From positions 37,898 to 101,897 of the forward strand of contig JAKQEQ010000171.1 in the NCBI GenBank assembly GCA_029556545.1: a stretch of 64,000 nt of DNA, read 5' to 3'. How positions within the stretch are numbered: the stretch's first letter is position 1; each line of letters begins with the position of its first letter. The notes below the pieces were generated by a model, which did no database searches, had not been told where the DNA came from, and saw only the letters and a program-made list of their open reading frames with translations. Positions 63,961 to 64,000 of this stretch are shown here, in pieces. A program made the position numbers and the translations under genes. The stretch comes from Candidatus Hydrogenedentota bacterium (GTDB lineage Bacteria; Hydrogenedentota; Hydrogenedentia; Hydrogenedentales; JAGMZX01).

Positions 63961-64000
63961 AAGCTTGCGCAGTCCACATGCGTCGCGCATTTTCATCCTC

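Noticed and set aside
1-64000. tRNA, rRNA or tmRNA genes
   Set aside because: No convincing cloverleaf/T-loop or rRNA sequence was seen by eye; a tRNAscan-SE/Infernal run would be decisive

Overview
High-GC, gene-dense chromosomal window, apparently from a flagellated diderm bacterium: it encodes L- and P-ring proteins. A Hydrogenedentota/PVC-like origin is my low-confidence guess from gene content. Main blocks: pgk-gap (-); an AF2212-like/PIN toxin-antitoxin pair; a long, tightly overlapping MoxR/DUF58/VWA/BatD/BatE (Bat-type) operon that runs on into glnD and an HtrA/DegP protease; a hypothetical cluster; a YfhO-like membrane protein; a GGDEF response regulator; an MFS / fused fucokinase-like-UDP-sugar pyrophosphorylase / GalU operon; a flagellar operon (flgF-G-A-H-I-J, an EF-hand protein, flgN, flgL); an unusual MalG-like permease; Gfo/Idh/MocA; a LacI regulator next to an H-X9-DG pseudopilin; a stand-alone AICAR formyltransferase; rhaA; a sugar isomerase; a glycyl radical enzyme overlapping a 1663-aa PKD/beta-helix surface protein; and a dTDP-rhamnose-type rmlC/rmlD/epimerase operon. 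The most interesting signals are: (1) a GxxExxY gene flanked on both sides by 19-aa mini-ORFs that fuse its own start and end, with leader repeats and an inverted terminal copy, filling the moxR-DUF58 gap; (2) an 1121-aa GHMP-kinase + UDPGP fusion whose domain order is opposite to FKP; (3) an inserted repeat between flgI and flgJ that duplicates the junction and preserves TAATG coupling through a new 58-aa ORF; (4) a permease with a ~300-aa insertion; (5) several families of intergenic palindromic, period-9 and hexamer repeats, two of them running into coding sequence. No tRNA, rRNA or CRISPR was found. All calls come from reading the sequence; no database search was run.
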